Below are positions 37,909-50,979 of a stretch of 64,000 nt of DNA, in pieces. The stretch is from Hyphomicrobium facile (GTDB lineage Bacteria; Pseudomonadota; Alphaproteobacteria; Rhizobiales; Hyphomicrobiaceae), in assembly GCF_900116175.1 (NCBI RefSeq), contig NZ_FPCH01000005.1:64501-128500 (forward strand). Reading direction: 5' to 3'. The notes below the pieces were generated by a model. That model was not told the DNA's origin. It made no database searches and was given only the letters and a program-made list of their open reading frames with translations. Position 1 is the stretch's first letter. The number at the start of each line of letters is the position of its first letter. The translations under genes were made by a program, and so were the position numbers.

Positions 37909-38529
37909 ATGCGGCGTCAGGATTTTGAAGTCATTGAGGTTTCGGGCAGCCCCTACAGGTTGCCGATCGTACTTCGCCAGACCAACTCGAAGCTTTCCCG
38001 GGTTCCAGGCCTCGTCCTGCTGGTTATCTTGGCCGCCCTGATCGTCGGCCCGCAGGTGGGCTTCGCGGCCTACGCAATTGCTTCTCCCGAAGTCCGAAGC
38101 GCGCTGATTGCACAGCCCGTGGTTGCGATAGAGCTCGCACTGGCTCTCGTCTTCTGGATCGCCCTCATCGTTTGGCCGTTGCGAAACATTCTCTTCGCTT
38201 TGCTTTCGGACCGGGAGGTCGATATCCGCGATGGCGAGGTCAAGGTGATTGACCGGACAGCCTTTTCGAAGACTTTCTGGCGGATGCCGCTTGCCACCTA
38301 CGAGGGTGTGGCCGTGCATGTGCGTTCGTCACTTTCGGGTGTGCGGCAGGAGGCGGTCCTGGTGCATCCAAACAAAAATCGCAGCATCGTTTTGATGGCC
38401 GCTGAGCATATCGGAGCGCGAGAGGTCGAGGAGCTTTGCAATTTGCTGAGCCTGCCTTCTGCTCCGGCCGAGCGCCATTTTGGCGCCGGCGCGCAGGTCT
38501 CCGGCCGAGAAAATGCTGTGGCAGCGTAG
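37909..38529 (+). CDS. Two-helix membrane protein of unknown family
   Basis: The 206-residue protein has two hydrophobic helices (VPGLVLLVILAALIVGPQVG and VVAIELALALVFWIALIVWP). A soluble C-terminal half follows with a beta-rich, PH-like pattern (REVDIRDGEVKVIDRTAF, TYEGVAVHVRSS, EAVLVHPNKNRSIVLMA). The layout recalls bPH_2/YdbT-like proteins, but I cannot assign it. It starts 162 bases from the divergent methionine operon and may share its control region. Confidence 0.7.
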   Translation: MRRQDFEVIEVSGSPYRLPIVLRQTNSKLSRVPGLVLLVILAALIVGPQVGFAAYAIASPEVRSALIAQPVVAIELALALVFWIALIVWPLRNILFALLSDREVDIRDGEVKVIDRTAFSKTFWRMPLATYEGVAVHVRSSLSGVRQEAVLVHPNKNRSIVLMAAEHIGAREVEELCNLLSLPSAPAERHFGAGAQVSGRENAVAA

Positions 38530-38558
38530 CCATTCGGCATCGTTTTGACGTGATTGTT

Positions 38559-38587
38559 GCCTCTCTAACGCGAAGTGAGGCTTGTTT
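38559..38587 (+). terminator. Weak Rho-independent terminator candidate
   Basis: GCCTC (38559-38563) pairs with GAGGC (38577-38581), optionally extended with one mismatch, followed by TTGTTT. It is about 30 bases past the membrane-protein stop. Confidence 0.4.
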
Positions 38588-38655
38588 CGAAGCAGTGAGG
38601 ACGGCAGAGTCTTGTTGAGGAACCTGCCACTTCCGAGGATTTTCAGGGGACGACT

Positions 38656-39255
38656 ATGCGAGGGTTAGACATGTTGTGGGCATTTTCACGGATCCGCTCC
38701 GCTGGTTGCCTTGCCATTTTGGTCGCTTGCTTTGCCGCCATTTCTGCCGGTGGAGCGCGGGCTGAATCTCCGGCTGTTTACATGCAGCGCGTTCAGAACG
38801 AGTTGATCGTCGCGCAGAAGTCCGGCGGGGTCGCACAGTTTGCCCAGGTGCTGCGCCAGCACATGGATGTGCCCGGCATCGGCTTGACGGCCCTTGGTCC
38901 TCATGCCCGGACGCTGCCGAAGGACGAACGTCCGGCGTATTACAACGGCATGATCAATTTCATCGCCAAGTACGCGGCCAAAGAAGGCCCGAAGTACATG
39001 GTCAGAAGCGCTGTCGTGACGGGTCAGGGTCCTGGTGATGCGGGCGGCACGAATGTCGACAGCCGCATCACGCTCATGACGGGCGAAAGCTACGATATTC
39101 GCTGGCTCGTGATGAAATCGGGGTCGGGCTACAAGGTTCGCGATGCGCAGGTGGTCGGCTTCTGGATGACGTCGTTCCTCGACGATCTTTTCCAGAATTA
39201 CATCACCGAGAACGGAAATAATCCGCGCGCCCTTGTATTGGCTCTGAGCCGGTAG
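38656..39255 (+). CDS. MlaC-family phospholipid-binding protein (toluene tolerance Ttg2 type)
   Basis: This 199-residue precursor has a signal peptide (AILVACFAAISAGGARAES). The mature part resembles MlaC: YMQRVQNELIVAQ, then FVRKYAA-like segment (MINFIAKYAAKEGPKYM), and strands YDIRWLVMKSGSGYKVRDAQVVG, here given by their key parts. MlaC carries phospholipids across the periplasm. The other mla genes are not in the window. ATG 38656 follows AGGGGACG. Confidence 0.82.
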   Translation: MRGLDMLWAFSRIRSAGCLAILVACFAAISAGGARAESPAVYMQRVQNELIVAQKSGGVAQFAQVLRQHMDVPGIGLTALGPHARTLPKDERPAYYNGMINFIAKYAAKEGPKYMVRSAVVTGQGPGDAGGTNVDSRITLMTGESYDIRWLVMKSGSGYKVRDAQVVGFWMTSFLDDLFQNYITENGNNPRALVLALSR

Positions 39256-39465
39256 CATCTGCCATCGGGCGCTTCTCGCCGGATGTACGTGTGCAATTGC
39301 CGGTGATGGTCATGGAATAGCCTGCAAATCACACTTCCTTTGGCCGGCGCCGAGAATTTTGACAAAGGGCCGTACTCATGGTCCTTGTCAAACGGGGACG
39401 GAAAAAATCGACGCGCGCGTTCCATTAGTGCAGTGCGCGGTCGCGAGTGGGGATGGAGACGGGCA

Positions 39466-40053
39466 ATGAATTCTCTGAAGTTGCGTTTTGTGTTCGGTAT
39501 GGCGCTTGCTGTCAGCCTCGGCACAGCAATGTCGATGTCACCTGCATCGGCGGACGATCAACAGCCGCCAGCCGCAGGTAGCGATCAAGCGGCGCCTGCC
39601 GCTGAAGGCGGCACGGATACGCTCCCGGCCGCGGGGGATGGGTCGGAACAGGCTGCTCCCAGCGCAGAGCCCGCGCAGGATGGCGGGGCATCGGCCCCTG
39701 AAGCTCCGGCCGAAGCTGCAGCTCCGGCGGAACACCAGGAAGCACCAGCTGCGTCTGAGGGTGCTGAAGCTCCCGCATCAGGCGCATCCGCCGTCTCGGC
39801 CAGCGACCTGAAAATCGGAGCCGCGGTCTATGGCGCCGATGGCGCGAAGATTGGTGAGGTCAACGGCGTCAAATCAGACGACGCCGGCAAGGTTCAAGAA
39901 ATTCTCGTCACGGACGGCGTTGCAGCCGGCATCAACGCGAAGGTCTTCGCCATTTCCGGCGACAAGATCACCAGCGTTTCCGACGGCGTGAAGCTGTCGC
40001 TCAGCTCGGAAGAAGCAAAGAAGCTTCCGATCATCGACAACAGCAACGGCTAA
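39466..40053 (+). CDS. Exported PRC-barrel-like protein
   Basis: This 195-residue precursor has a signal peptide (FVFGMALAVSLGTAMSMSPASA) and an Ala/Pro/Glu low-complexity linker. The C-terminal domain resembles a PRC-barrel (KIGAAVYGADGAKIGEVNGV, KVQEILVTDGVAAGINAKV, through VKLSLSSEEAKKLPII). ATG 39466 follows GGAGACGGG. Related proteins in rhizobia are common and uncharacterised. It is followed by a clear terminator. Confidence 0.75.
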   Translation: MNSLKLRFVFGMALAVSLGTAMSMSPASADDQQPPAAGSDQAAPAAEGGTDTLPAAGDGSEQAAPSAEPAQDGGASAPEAPAEAAAPAEHQEAPAASEGAEAPASGASAVSASDLKIGAAVYGADGAKIGEVNGVKSDDAGKVQEILVTDGVAAGINAKVFAISGDKITSVSDGVKLSLSSEEAKKLPIIDNSNG

Positions 40054-40077
40054 TCAGTCCACAGAATCTCATTTCGG

Positions 40078-40109
40078 AAGCCGCGCTTTTAACCGAAGCG
40101 CGGCTTTTT
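40078..40109 (+). terminator. Rho-independent terminator after the PRC-barrel gene
   Basis: An 11-bp stem (40078-40088 with 40096-40106) around TTAACCG, GC-rich in the middle, followed by T residues to 40109. Confidence 0.9.
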
Positions 40110-40230
40110 GCTGTGAATTGTCCGTGTTCAACCGAATTTGCCGGCCGCTTCTCTCGCAATCGGCGTGCCGCTCGCATATGCAGGACCTCCGACCTCAACC
40201 GCGTCAGCCGCGTCGGAGAATGGAAACGTC

Positions 40231-42096
40231 ATGCGCAGCACCGGCTTCCTCGCACTTATTTCGTGTGTCCTATCGGCATTCGCACTCGTCGTTGGCATTG
40301 GCGTAACTTCGGCTGACGAAGCTCTCGATACGAGCAAGCTCCCGCGCGTCTCTGGCACGAAGGACATCTTCGCGAGCCCATCGTCTACGATTTTCACGGC
40401 GCCGGGTGCTGTCACCGAGGCGGCCGAGGGTACCATCGCGGCGCTCACAGCGGCGGGCTGGCAGCCGTATGCGCCAGCCTTCGGCGAGCCGATGAAGAGC
40501 CCCACCATGGCAATCGCGAACTTGAAGAAAGGCGCGACTGGCCTCTCCGTGTTCATCACGGTCGCGCCGGCACAGAACAACGCGACGAGCGTCACCTATA
40601 CCGGGGTGATCATTGCGAACGACTTGCCGTTTCCTAAGGATGCGACGGACATCAAATTCGACGGAGATCGCCCGTTTCTATCGTGCGTGTCCGCCGGCAA
40701 CCTCGCAGCGACATCGGATTTTCTCCGCACGGAGCTGATCGCGCGCGGCTGGTCGCCGTGGTCGGTGAAGGACAACGCCAAGTCGGCCTATGCTGACGAG
40801 AAGACCGAGAAGGGCCTCTATGCCTACTACGTTCGCGATACCGGCAAACCTCTGATCCTCGTGCTGCAGAGCGCGGACGACGGCAAGACGACGGTGAAGA
40901 TCGAGGCCGTTCCTCCTGAAGTCCTGCACCCCGCCGAGAAGAAGGAAGCAGCGAAGGCGCCTGAACCTCCTCCGGCACCGGCAGCCAAACCTCAGGACAA
41001 GGTCGGCGATGCCATCGACGATCTGGCTGCCAGCATCATCAAACAGGCGCAGCAGTCGGTCGCTGACGCGATGTCGGGTGCAAAGCCCGCTGCCCCCGAC
41101 AACGCCGACAAGGTTTCTGACGAGCCCACGGAAGCATTGACCGTTCTCGACGGCAACACAGCGCCCATTCCGGTTCCGTCGACGGCGGCGGACGTCGACT
41201 TCGACGGCGCCAGCGGCAAACTGGAATTCAACTCGTCCTCCAGCATCAAGCAACTTGCGGCGTTCTACAGGAGCCAGATGAAGACGCTCGGCTGGAAGGA
41301 AGAGAAGTCCGTGATCAACCAGGCGAACATGGTGGTGCTCGGCTTCCACAAGGGCGAGCAAGACGTTTCGCTCACGCTGATGAAGATGGGCGAAGCCGTC
41401 AACGTCAGTGCCAGCGGCTCGGCACTCGAGAAACCGGAGGCGACCGCGGACGCTTCAGCGAGCAGCAATGTCGCTGGCGCGCCGGGCAACGAGCCCGACA
41501 AGGAACTCGAAGCCGAAGATGCCGGAGGCCTTCCCGTGCCGAAAGAGCATTCGCTGAGCGGTAGCGAGCAGTCGATGTTTCGTCACGGCGCTAATGCCAA
41601 TGTCCCGGCGAAGCTTTCCTCGGTGCTTGCCTTTTATCGCCGGGAGCTCGGCAAGCGTGACTGGAAAGAAGATGCATCGAAGTCGGTCATCAAGGATGAC
41701 GCTGCGGAAATTCACTACGTGACGGCCGAGGGTCCCGCTGTTCTGAAGCTTGGGCGCGCCAGCGGCGAGACGACAATCGCTCTTACCGTGCGCGAGGACG
41801 AAAAGGCGAAGAAATCCGGGATGCTGGCGAAGCCCGGGCAGACGAAGCTTCTGCTCGGCAACTTCCTCGAGACCGAGGCCGTCATTACCATCGCCGGCAA
41901 GACGATCAAGGTTCCGGCCGGCGCCGGCAGCAAAGGGCCGGACGGGCCGACGCTCGACGTTGCGCCCGGCAAATACCCGTACATACTCAAAGGCGCGGGT
42001 GGGGCTCAACCCGACGATCCGATCGAGGTCGGCGCCGATGAAATCTGGGGCCTGATGATCGGCCCCGGCGGTGTGTTGCCGGTTCAGATGTATTGA
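40231..42096 (+). CDS. Large exported protein with repeated alpha/beta modules
   Basis: This 621-residue precursor has a signal peptide (GFLALISCVLSAFALVVGIGV) starting at ATG 40231; the frame is open upstream to 40138 but without signal. I see three related modules, at about 131-226, 312-394 and 434-520, each running P-x-P, a hydrophobic strand, a helix with F-Y-R or F-L-R, G/D-W near the helix end, then strands. A fourth, divergent module may occupy 40-128. Linkers are Ala/Pro/Lys-rich. The C-terminal 100 residues form a separate beta-rich domain ending in GPGGVLPVQMY. No known family recognised. Confidence 0.75.
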   Translation: MRSTGFLALISCVLSAFALVVGIGVTSADEALDTSKLPRVSGTKDIFASPSSTIFTAPGAVTEAAEGTIAALTAAGWQPYAPAFGEPMKSPTMAIANLKKGATGLSVFITVAPAQNNATSVTYTGVIIANDLPFPKDATDIKFDGDRPFLSCVSAGNLAATSDFLRTELIARGWSPWSVKDNAKSAYADEKTEKGLYAYYVRDTGKPLILVLQSADDGKTTVKIEAVPPEVLHPAEKKEAAKAPEPPPAPAAKPQDKVGDAIDDLAASIIKQAQQSVADAMSGAKPAAPDNADKVSDEPTEALTVLDGNTAPIPVPSTAADVDFDGASGKLEFNSSSSIKQLAAFYRSQMKTLGWKEEKSVINQANMVVLGFHKGEQDVSLTLMKMGEAVNVSASGSALEKPEATADASASSNVAGAPGNEPDKELEAEDAGGLPVPKEHSLSGSEQSMFRHGANANVPAKLSSVLAFYRRELGKRDWKEDASKSVIKDDAAEIHYVTAEGPAVLKLGRASGETTIALTVREDEKAKKSGMLAKPGQTKLLLGNFLETEAVITIAGKTIKVPAGAGSKGPDGPTLDVAPGKYPYILKGAGGAQPDDPIEVGADEIWGLMIGPGGVLPVQMY

Positions 42097-42157
42097 GGCC
42101 AGCCTGAACGGACACGCTCTCCGAGTGGATGTGCGCGTCCGTCTGTCAGCTGGCCTC
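42095..42157. repeat. Nested inverted repeats in the convergent intergenic region
   Basis: GAGGCCAGC (42095-42103) and GCTGGCCTC (42149-42157) form an outer 9-bp pair. CGGACACG and CGCGTCCG inside form a second pair with one mismatch. It lies between the convergent modular protein and ettA genes and could be a bidirectional end, but no T-run is seen. Confidence 0.35.
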
Positions 42158-42165
42158 GGATTGCG

Positions 42166-43824
42166 TCACCGTTCGAAGCGCTTGAACTTGATCCGGTGCG
42201 GTTCCACTGCCTGATCGCCGAGGCGGCGCTTCTTGTCTTCTTCGTAGTCAGCGAAGTTGCCTTCGAACCATTCGACGTGGCTGTCGCCTTCGAATGCGAG
42301 GATGTGCGTCGCAAGACGATCGAGGAAGAAGCGGTCATGCGAGATGACCACGGCGCAGCCGGGGAAATCTTCGAGCGCTGCTTCCAGCGCGCCGAGCGTC
42401 TCCGTATCGAGGTCGTTCGTCGGCTCGTCGAGCAGCAGCAAGTTGCCGCCCTCCTTCAGGAGCTTGGCGAGATGCACGCGGTTGCGTTCGCCGCCGGACA
42501 GCATGCCGACCTTCTTCTGCTGGTCGGCTCCCTTGAAGTTGAACCAGCCGCAATAGGCGCGGCTCGGAACTTCCTTCTTGCCGCCGAGCAGCATTTGATC
42601 GAGGCCGCCTGAGATCTCTTCCCAAACCGTCTTCTTGTCGTCCAAATGAGCGCGAGATTGATCGACGTAGGCGATCTTCACGGTGTCGCCGAGACGGATC
42701 GAACCCTTGTCGGGCTTTTCGACGCCGGTGAGCATCTTGAAGAGGGTCGTCTTACCTGCGCCGTTCGGGCCGATGACGCCGACGATGCCGCCTGGCGGCA
42801 GCTTGAACGAGAGATCGTCAATCAGCAGGCGGTCGCCGAATGCTTTGCTCAGGCCCTCTGTTTCGATGACGATGCCACCGAGGCGCGGTCCGGTCGCGAT
42901 CTGGATGGATGCGCGTCCGTTTTCCTCGCGGCCGGCTTCATCGGCCAGCTTCTCGTAGGCGGTGATACGCGCCTTCGACTTGGCCTGGCGCGCTTTCGGC
43001 GATGATCTGATCCATTCGAGTTCGCGGGAGAGAGCCTTCTGCTTGCCTTCCTCCTGCGCCTTCTCGACCGACTCTCGCTTGGCCTTCTGCTCGAGCCAGC
43101 CGGAGTAGTTGCCCTTCCACGGCACGCCCTGGCCGCGGTCGAGTTCGAGCGTCCACTCCGTGATGTTGTCGAGGAAGTAGCGGTCGTGGGTCACGAGGAT
43201 GACGCAGCCCGTGTACTCTTTCAGATAGCGTTCGAGCCAAGCGACGCTCTCGGCGTCGAGATGGTTGGTCGGCTCGTCGAGGAGAAGGATGTCGGGCTTC
43301 GACAGCAGAAGCTTGGTCAGCGCGACGCGGCGCTTTTCGCCGCCCGAGAGCTTCGTGACGTCGGAGTCGCCCGGCGGCGAGCGCAAGGCGTCGAGCGCCT
43401 GCTCGACCTGCGCGTCGAGATCCCACAGGTTCTGCGCGTCGATCTGATCCTGGAGCGCCGTCATCTCATCGGCGGTCTCTTCCGAATAGTTGGCTGCGAT
43501 TTCGTTGTAACGGTCGAGAATGGCCTTCTTCTCCGCAACGCCCTCCATGGCATTGCCGAGCACATCCTTCTCGGGATCGAGTTCCGGCTCCTGCGGAAGA
43601 TAGCCGACCTTGATGCCGTCGGCGGCCCAGGCTTCGCCCGTGAAATCGTCGATCCTGCCGGCCATGATTTTGAGCAGCGTCGACTTACCGGAGCCGTTGA
43701 GGCCGACAACGCCGATTTTGGCGCCGGGCAGAAACGACAGCGAAATGTCCTTCAGCACCTGCTTCCCGCCCGGATAGGCCTTGGACAGCTTGTGCATGTG
43801 ATAGACGTACTGATGTGCAGCCAT
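42166..43824 (-). CDS. ettA: Energy-dependent translational throttle protein EttA (ABC-F)
   Basis: This 552-residue ABC-F protein has two ATPase domains and no membrane segments. Domain 1 has Walker [16 protein letters not shown], signature [16 protein letters not shown] and Walker [15 protein letters not shown]; domain 2 has [29 protein letters not shown] and [12 protein letters not shown]. Between them is the P-site tRNA-interaction region with the arm. EttA gates the ribosome's first steps according to ATP level. Length is typical. ATG 43824 follows GAGG. Confidence 0.95.
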   Translation of the reverse strand: MAAHQYVYHMHKLSKAYPGGKQVLKDISLSFLPGAKIGVVGLNGSGKSTLLKIMAGRIDDFTGEAWAADGIKVGYLPQEPELDPEKDVLGNAMEGVAEKKAILDRYNEIAANYSEETADEMTALQDQIDAQNLWDLDAQVEQALDALRSPPGDSDVTKLSGGEKRRVALTKLLLSKPDILLLDEPTNHLDAESVAWLERYLKEYTGCVILVTHDRYFLDNITEWTLELDRGQGVPWKGNYSGWLEQKAKRESVEKAQEEGKQKALSRELEWIRSSPKARQAKSKARITAYEKLADEAGREENGRASIQIATGPRLGGIVIETEGLSKAFGDRLLIDDLSFKLPPGGIVGVIGPNGAGKTTLFKMLTGVEKPDKGSIRLGDTVKIAYVDQSRAHLDDKKTVWEEISGGLDQMLLGGKKEVPSRAYCGWFNFKGADQQKKVGMLSGGERNRVHLAKLLKEGGNLLLLDEPTNDLDTETLGALEAALEDFPGCAVVISHDRFFLDRLATHILAFEGDSHVEWFEGNFADYEEDKKRRLGDQAVEPHRIKFKRFER

Positions 43825-44014
43825 ACGCGGCGCCTCGTTGGGGATAAGGTTTAGGGATTGGGGCCTTCCTACCCGATTGTCGCGACTTCCTCAATTGCAT
43901 CATTGCGCCCATGTGCGACGTGCCGCGGGCGCTTTTCGGGGCCACGACCGGAATGCCCGATCCGACTGTCGCAAGCGGCAAAGCGCCGTATGCAAATGAC
44001 AGCGCTTCGAAGCA

Positions 44015-44764
44015 TCACCACGCGGGATTTTTGACGCCGGTAAAGAAATAGACGCCGAGACCGATGGTGAAGACGAGCCATCCCCAGAGGACGTGCTCCA
44101 TATAGACCGCCGCGAATGATCGGGTGCGCTCGTACCGCCAAGCCAAGAGCAGTCCGATGACGAAGGTTCCTGCGACGGCGATCCAGTTGCGGAAGAGGAT
44201 GTGGCCAAATCCGAATGCCAAGGCGTTGACGAGGATCAGGCTCCATCGCGAGTGAAACAGCGGTCCGTAGCGGTGAAAGAAGAATACGCGATACGCGAAC
44301 TCCTGAGGCAGCACAGACGTGAACGGATAGAGCACCATGATCTTCAGCCAGAGGCCGGGACGTTCGGCTGCGAGTGCGAACAGGCGTTCGGGCATCAATA
44401 CCGCGACGAGCGAGCCGACCAGCGCGCTGCCGACGATGAATGTGCCGAGTATCGAGAGGACGGTCGATCTCGCGACGCCGCGGCTCGCCTCCGTTTTCAG
44501 GCTGAAGGTGCGATCGAAATAGAGGAACGCGACAAACGCGATGAGCACCGGCGGCAGCGCGTAAAACAGCGGCACGTTGTATTCGAAAACGGCAATCCGC
44601 ATCAGCAGCGGGGTTCCGACGTAGATCAGCCCGAACTCCGCCCAGAGCTGCCGCCTGCGTCGTTCCGAAGGATGAATAACGTCGAGTGATTGCGCGAGCG
44701 TTCCACCGGCGCAGAGATCGGCAGAACCGGAGACCACATCTTTCGGGGAGAAGACTGTCGTCAT
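44015..44764 (-). CDS. CPBP-family intramembrane metalloprotease
   Basis: The 249-residue membrane protein with about seven helices has the CPBP/Abi motif pattern. Motif 1 is VLPQEFAYRVFFFHRYG (canonical EExxxR, here QExxxR), motif 2 is FGFGHILFRNW (FxxxH), and motif 3 is YMEHVLWGW. The His and Glu ligands expected for metal are mostly present. ATG 44764 is preferred to GTG 44782. The next gene upstream (ELM1 family) ends nine bases before the GTG, so cotranscription is likely. Substrate unknown. Confidence 0.85.
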   Translation of the reverse strand: MTTVFSPKDVVSGSADLCAGGTLAQSLDVIHPSERRRRQLWAEFGLIYVGTPLLMRIAVFEYNVPLFYALPPVLIAFVAFLYFDRTFSLKTEASRGVARSTVLSILGTFIVGSALVGSLVAVLMPERLFALAAERPGLWLKIMVLYPFTSVLPQEFAYRVFFFHRYGPLFHSRWSLILVNALAFGFGHILFRNWIAVAGTFVIGLLLAWRYERTRSFAAVYMEHVLWGWLVFTIGLGVYFFTGVKNPAW

Positions 44765-44791
44765 CTCGTCTGCACCTCTCACCTCCCCTCG

Positions 44792-45829
44792 TTACGTCTT
44801 CGCCTTGACGAGCCCCGGGAGCATTTCGGCACGCCGGAGCCAGCGCTTCGCTATTTCTGCGGCGATGACGTCCGCCGAATGCAACGGTTCATAGGTCCAC
44901 GACGGCAGCGGTTCATCAGATGGGGGCAAAGGCCGCGTCGCGCCATAGGACGCGAGGCCGGAGTGGAAACGGGTAAACTTCGCGCTTCCGCCGGAAGGAG
45001 AGAAAATAAAGATCGGTCGTCCCGTCGCTGCGGCCTCGCAGGTCATGCTGACGCTGTCGGCGGTGATGACGAACATATCCGCATGGGCGACGAAATCGGG
45101 GTACGGGTTCTGCCCTTCGCCGTCCCAGAAAAAGGCGCGCGCGGCCGCAACCGAGTTTTTGATCCGGGCCGCAAGCCGTTCTGGGGTTCGCCGTGAGGTT
45201 GTAATCATCAGCCCTGCGCCGCTTGCCGCCAGCCCGGCCAATGCGTCCACCAAGCGCTCCTCGTCGGCCGGCGAATAGCGGTAGTAGCCGTTCGGACCGC
45301 CGATCAGGCAGGCAATGCGGGGCCTCGGCAGCCCGGCGATCCTCGGCGGCGGGTTGGTGTGGAGCGCGCGGAGCCGCGCGGGCGAAAAGCGATGCGGGGC
45401 CGTCAACGTCGAGATGACGTTCGGGCCCCGACGCCGGTCGTGCGCGGGGACCCATATGAGGTCGGCGCTATTCGCTCCCGTCCGGGGATCCATCAGAATG
45501 ACGGTATACGTCTCGAGGCCGGCGCGCCGGCGCAGGGCGCGGATGTAGGGGATGGTCGTACGGCCCGTTGCGAACGCAAACGCCGGCCACGGCGGGTCGA
45601 GACGCAGCCTGCCCTCGTTGGAAGCCTCGGGCGGCAGCGGGCCCCAGGGAGCCATAAACTTATAGATGCCTGCTATGTCGACCCGTTGAATCTCGGCCTG
45701 CAGACCGAGTGCCTCGACGACGCCGAGGACCTGAGCTTCGTGGCCCGCCTTGCCGTCGGAGAAGATCCAGGCCGTTTGACCCTGGAACATGCCGGAATAT
45801 GGAGCTGAAGGCGGGTCGCTACGTGCCAT
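44792..45829 (-). CDS. ELM1-family (mitochondrial fission ELM1-like) protein
   Basis: This 345-residue protein matches the family named after plant ELM1, common in alphaproteobacteria with unknown function. Indicators are AWIFSDGKAGHEAQVLGV, ILMDPRTGANSADLIWVPAHD, IACLIGGPNGYYRYS and the C-terminal DMFVITADSVSMTCEAAATGRP. The last region resembles a glycosyltransferase-like nucleotide-sugar pocket, which suggests a GT-B fold. ATG 45829. It is divergent from the Lrp regulator. Confidence 0.85.
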   Translation of the reverse strand: MARSDPPSAPYSGMFQGQTAWIFSDGKAGHEAQVLGVVEALGLQAEIQRVDIAGIYKFMAPWGPLPPEASNEGRLRLDPPWPAFAFATGRTTIPYIRALRRRAGLETYTVILMDPRTGANSADLIWVPAHDRRRGPNVISTLTAPHRFSPARLRALHTNPPPRIAGLPRPRIACLIGGPNGYYRYSPADEERLVDALAGLAASGAGLMITTSRRTPERLAARIKNSVAAARAFFWDGEGQNPYPDFVAHADMFVITADSVSMTCEAAATGRPIFIFSPSGGSAKFTRFHSGLASYGATRPLPPSDEPLPSWTYEPLHSADVIAAEIAKRWLRRAEMLPGLVKAKT

Positions 45830-45964
45830 GACGGACAAACTTTTGGGCTCCTCACCGCGGCTATGCCGAGGCTGCCGACGATCTTGTTAAAGAAATAAGC
45901 GAAACTTCGTGCGCCGTTCTACATTCCTGATATTACTCTAGCCTCCCTGCAGTGGCGCGGCTCC

Positions 45965-46453
45965 ATGGCTATCGAACTCGACGAAACGGACTGGCGGATC
46001 TTGCGAGAGCTGCAAGCCGACGGACGAATTACCAATATCGCTCTCGCCAACCGCATCGGCTTATCGGCTCCGCCCTGTCTTCGCCGCGTTCGCGCGCTGG
46101 AAGAAGCCGGACTTATCGCAAGCTATACCGCTCTCGTCGATGAGGTAAGGCTCGGTTATGCGCTGACGGCGTTTGCGATGGTGAGGCTCCACAATCAGGC
46201 GGAGTCCGATCTCCGCTCATTCGAAAACAGAATTCTCGGCTGGCCCCTCGTCCGTGAGGCCTACATGCTGTCCGGCGAAAGCGACTTTATACTGAAGTGC
46301 ATTGCTCGCGATCTGCAACGGTTCCAGAGCTTCGTGCTCGATGAATTGACTGCGGCACCCAACGTCGCCAGCGTCAAAACCTACCTTACGATCCGCCGAG
46401 CAAAGCGGGAGCCCGGGGTGCCGATCACAGTGGCGGGCCCAGACGGGACTTGA
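45965..46453 (+). CDS. Lrp/AsnC-family transcriptional regulator
   Basis: The 162-residue protein has an N-terminal HTH (1-60, DETDWRILRELQADGRITNI, RIGLSAPPCLRRVRALEEAGLI) and a C-terminal RAM/AsnC ligand domain (70-150, GWPLVREAYMLSGESDFILKC). It forms oligomers and senses amino acids in relatives. Transcribed divergently from the ELM1-family gene across about 130 bases that are AT-rich. Possibly self-regulating; no operator identified. Confidence 0.92.
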   Translation: MAIELDETDWRILRELQADGRITNIALANRIGLSAPPCLRRVRALEEAGLIASYTALVDEVRLGYALTAFAMVRLHNQAESDLRSFENRILGWPLVREAYMLSGESDFILKCIARDLQRFQSFVLDELTAAPNVASVKTYLTIRRAKREPGVPITVAGPDGT

Positions 46454-46478
46454 CAGCAACGGGTATTGCGGAGGGCCG

Positions 46479-47042
46479 ATGGCAACCTTTTCTGATCTGG
46501 CGCTTCGGATTGGAAGAGCGCTCGTTATCTCGGTTATGTGCGTATTGCCTTCGGCCGCAGCCACCTCCGACGATCTCTACAATAGCTATTTCGCGAATGT
46601 GCTCGACGGCGCGCCCTGCTTTGCCCGGACGTATGACGAAGCCCATCTCAAAGATCATCCGGACCAGCGCGTCCGCAAAATCGAGATCGACCTTTCGAAG
46701 CGGAACTCGGATGGCACGCCGAATTCCGCCGACCGGTTTGAGATCGGGTTCGGGCTCATGCTGACGAGCGGCCCGGAATGGTATGGGCAGGCCGCGAGCT
46801 GCAAAACCAACGATACCGATTTCGAGTGCTTTCTCGAAGGCGACGGCGGCGTGTTTCGCCTCTCGCCTCGAAACGACGGCGGGCTCCGCCTCGAGACCGG
46901 AGAAAGCGGGATCGCGCTCCAAGGCGGCGCGGGCGACATCGAACTCTCCGGAAAAACCGGAGAGGATCGCGCTTTCGATCTTACTCAGTCGAAGGAAGAG
47001 TGCCGGTCCGCTTCTGCATTCTTCGAAGGCGGCAACGAGTAG
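46479..47042 (+). CDS. Exported protein of unknown family
   Basis: This 187-residue precursor has a signal peptide (ALVISVMCVLPSAAAT) and a mature part rich in Asp and Glu. Three later Cys residues (APCFART, ASCKTND, FECFLEG, EECRSAS) suggest disulfides. The middle strand region resembles a beta-sandwich (RFEIGFGLMLTSGPEWYG). ATG 46479 follows GGAGGG. It lies 25 bases after the Lrp stop and is convergent with greA. Family unknown. Confidence 0.75.
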   Translation: MATFSDLALRIGRALVISVMCVLPSAAATSDDLYNSYFANVLDGAPCFARTYDEAHLKDHPDQRVRKIEIDLSKRNSDGTPNSADRFEIGFGLMLTSGPEWYGQAASCKTNDTDFECFLEGDGGVFRLSPRNDGGLRLETGESGIALQGGAGDIELSGKTGEDRAFDLTQSKEECRSASAFFEGGNE

Positions 47043-47088
47043 CCAGCCTGTGCAGCGAGAAGCGCGAGCCTGAGCCGGTGGCTGGGGC

Positions 47089-47562
47089 TCAGCCCCAGTT
47101 CACCTGTAAGACTTCAAGCGTGCGCGTCCCCTTGGGCGTCGTGACGTCGACACTTTCGCCCTTGGATTTGCCGATGAGCGCACGCGCGATGGGGGACGAA
47201 ATGGAGATCCGGCGGTTGCGCAGATCCGCTTCGGTATCGCCGACGATCGTATAGGTGACCTTGTCGCCCGAATCTTCGTCCTGCAACGTGACGGTCGCGC
47301 CGAACTTGATCGTCTCGCCGGAGAGCTTCGTGATATCGATGACTTCGGCGCGGTTGATCTTGTCTTCGATCTCTGCGACGCGCGCTTCGTTGAGGCCCTG
47401 CTGCTCCTTGGCCGCGTGATACTCTGCGTTCTCGGAGAGGTCGCCATGGGCGCGTGCCTCGGAGATCGCCGCGATAATGCGCGGGCGCTCGACGGCCTTC
47501 AGGCGGTGCAGTTCCTCCTCGAGGTTCTTGTAACCCTCAAGCGTCATCGGCACCCGTTCCAT
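47089..47562 (-). CDS. greA: Transcription elongation factor GreA
   Basis: GreA stimulates cleavage of backtracked RNA by RNA polymerase. The 157-residue protein has the N-terminal coiled coil with the acidic tip [15 protein letters not shown] and the C-terminal FKBP-like domain ([19 protein letters not shown]). ATG 47562 follows GGAGAAG; the open frame to 47622 is rejected. Next gene upstream on the strand is carB. Confidence 0.96.
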   Translation of the reverse strand: MERVPMTLEGYKNLEEELHRLKAVERPRIIAAISEARAHGDLSENAEYHAAKEQQGLNEARVAEIEDKINRAEVIDITKLSGETIKFGATVTLQDEDSGDKVTYTIVGDTEADLRNRRISISSPIARALIGKSKGESVDVTTPKGTRTLEVLQVNWG

Positions 47563-47703
47563 GAGCTTCTCCAAATTCTTCCGAACGGCTAATTCATTGC
47601 GGGGAAGAGCCCCCCGACACACGGTAACAGTAGAGTTGGCAAACAGGAAAGCAACGAAGCCCGGCCGCGCCTTTCGGCGCGTCCCGAACTCTCAACGAAA
47701 GGC

Positions 47704-50979
<3,276 letters not shown>

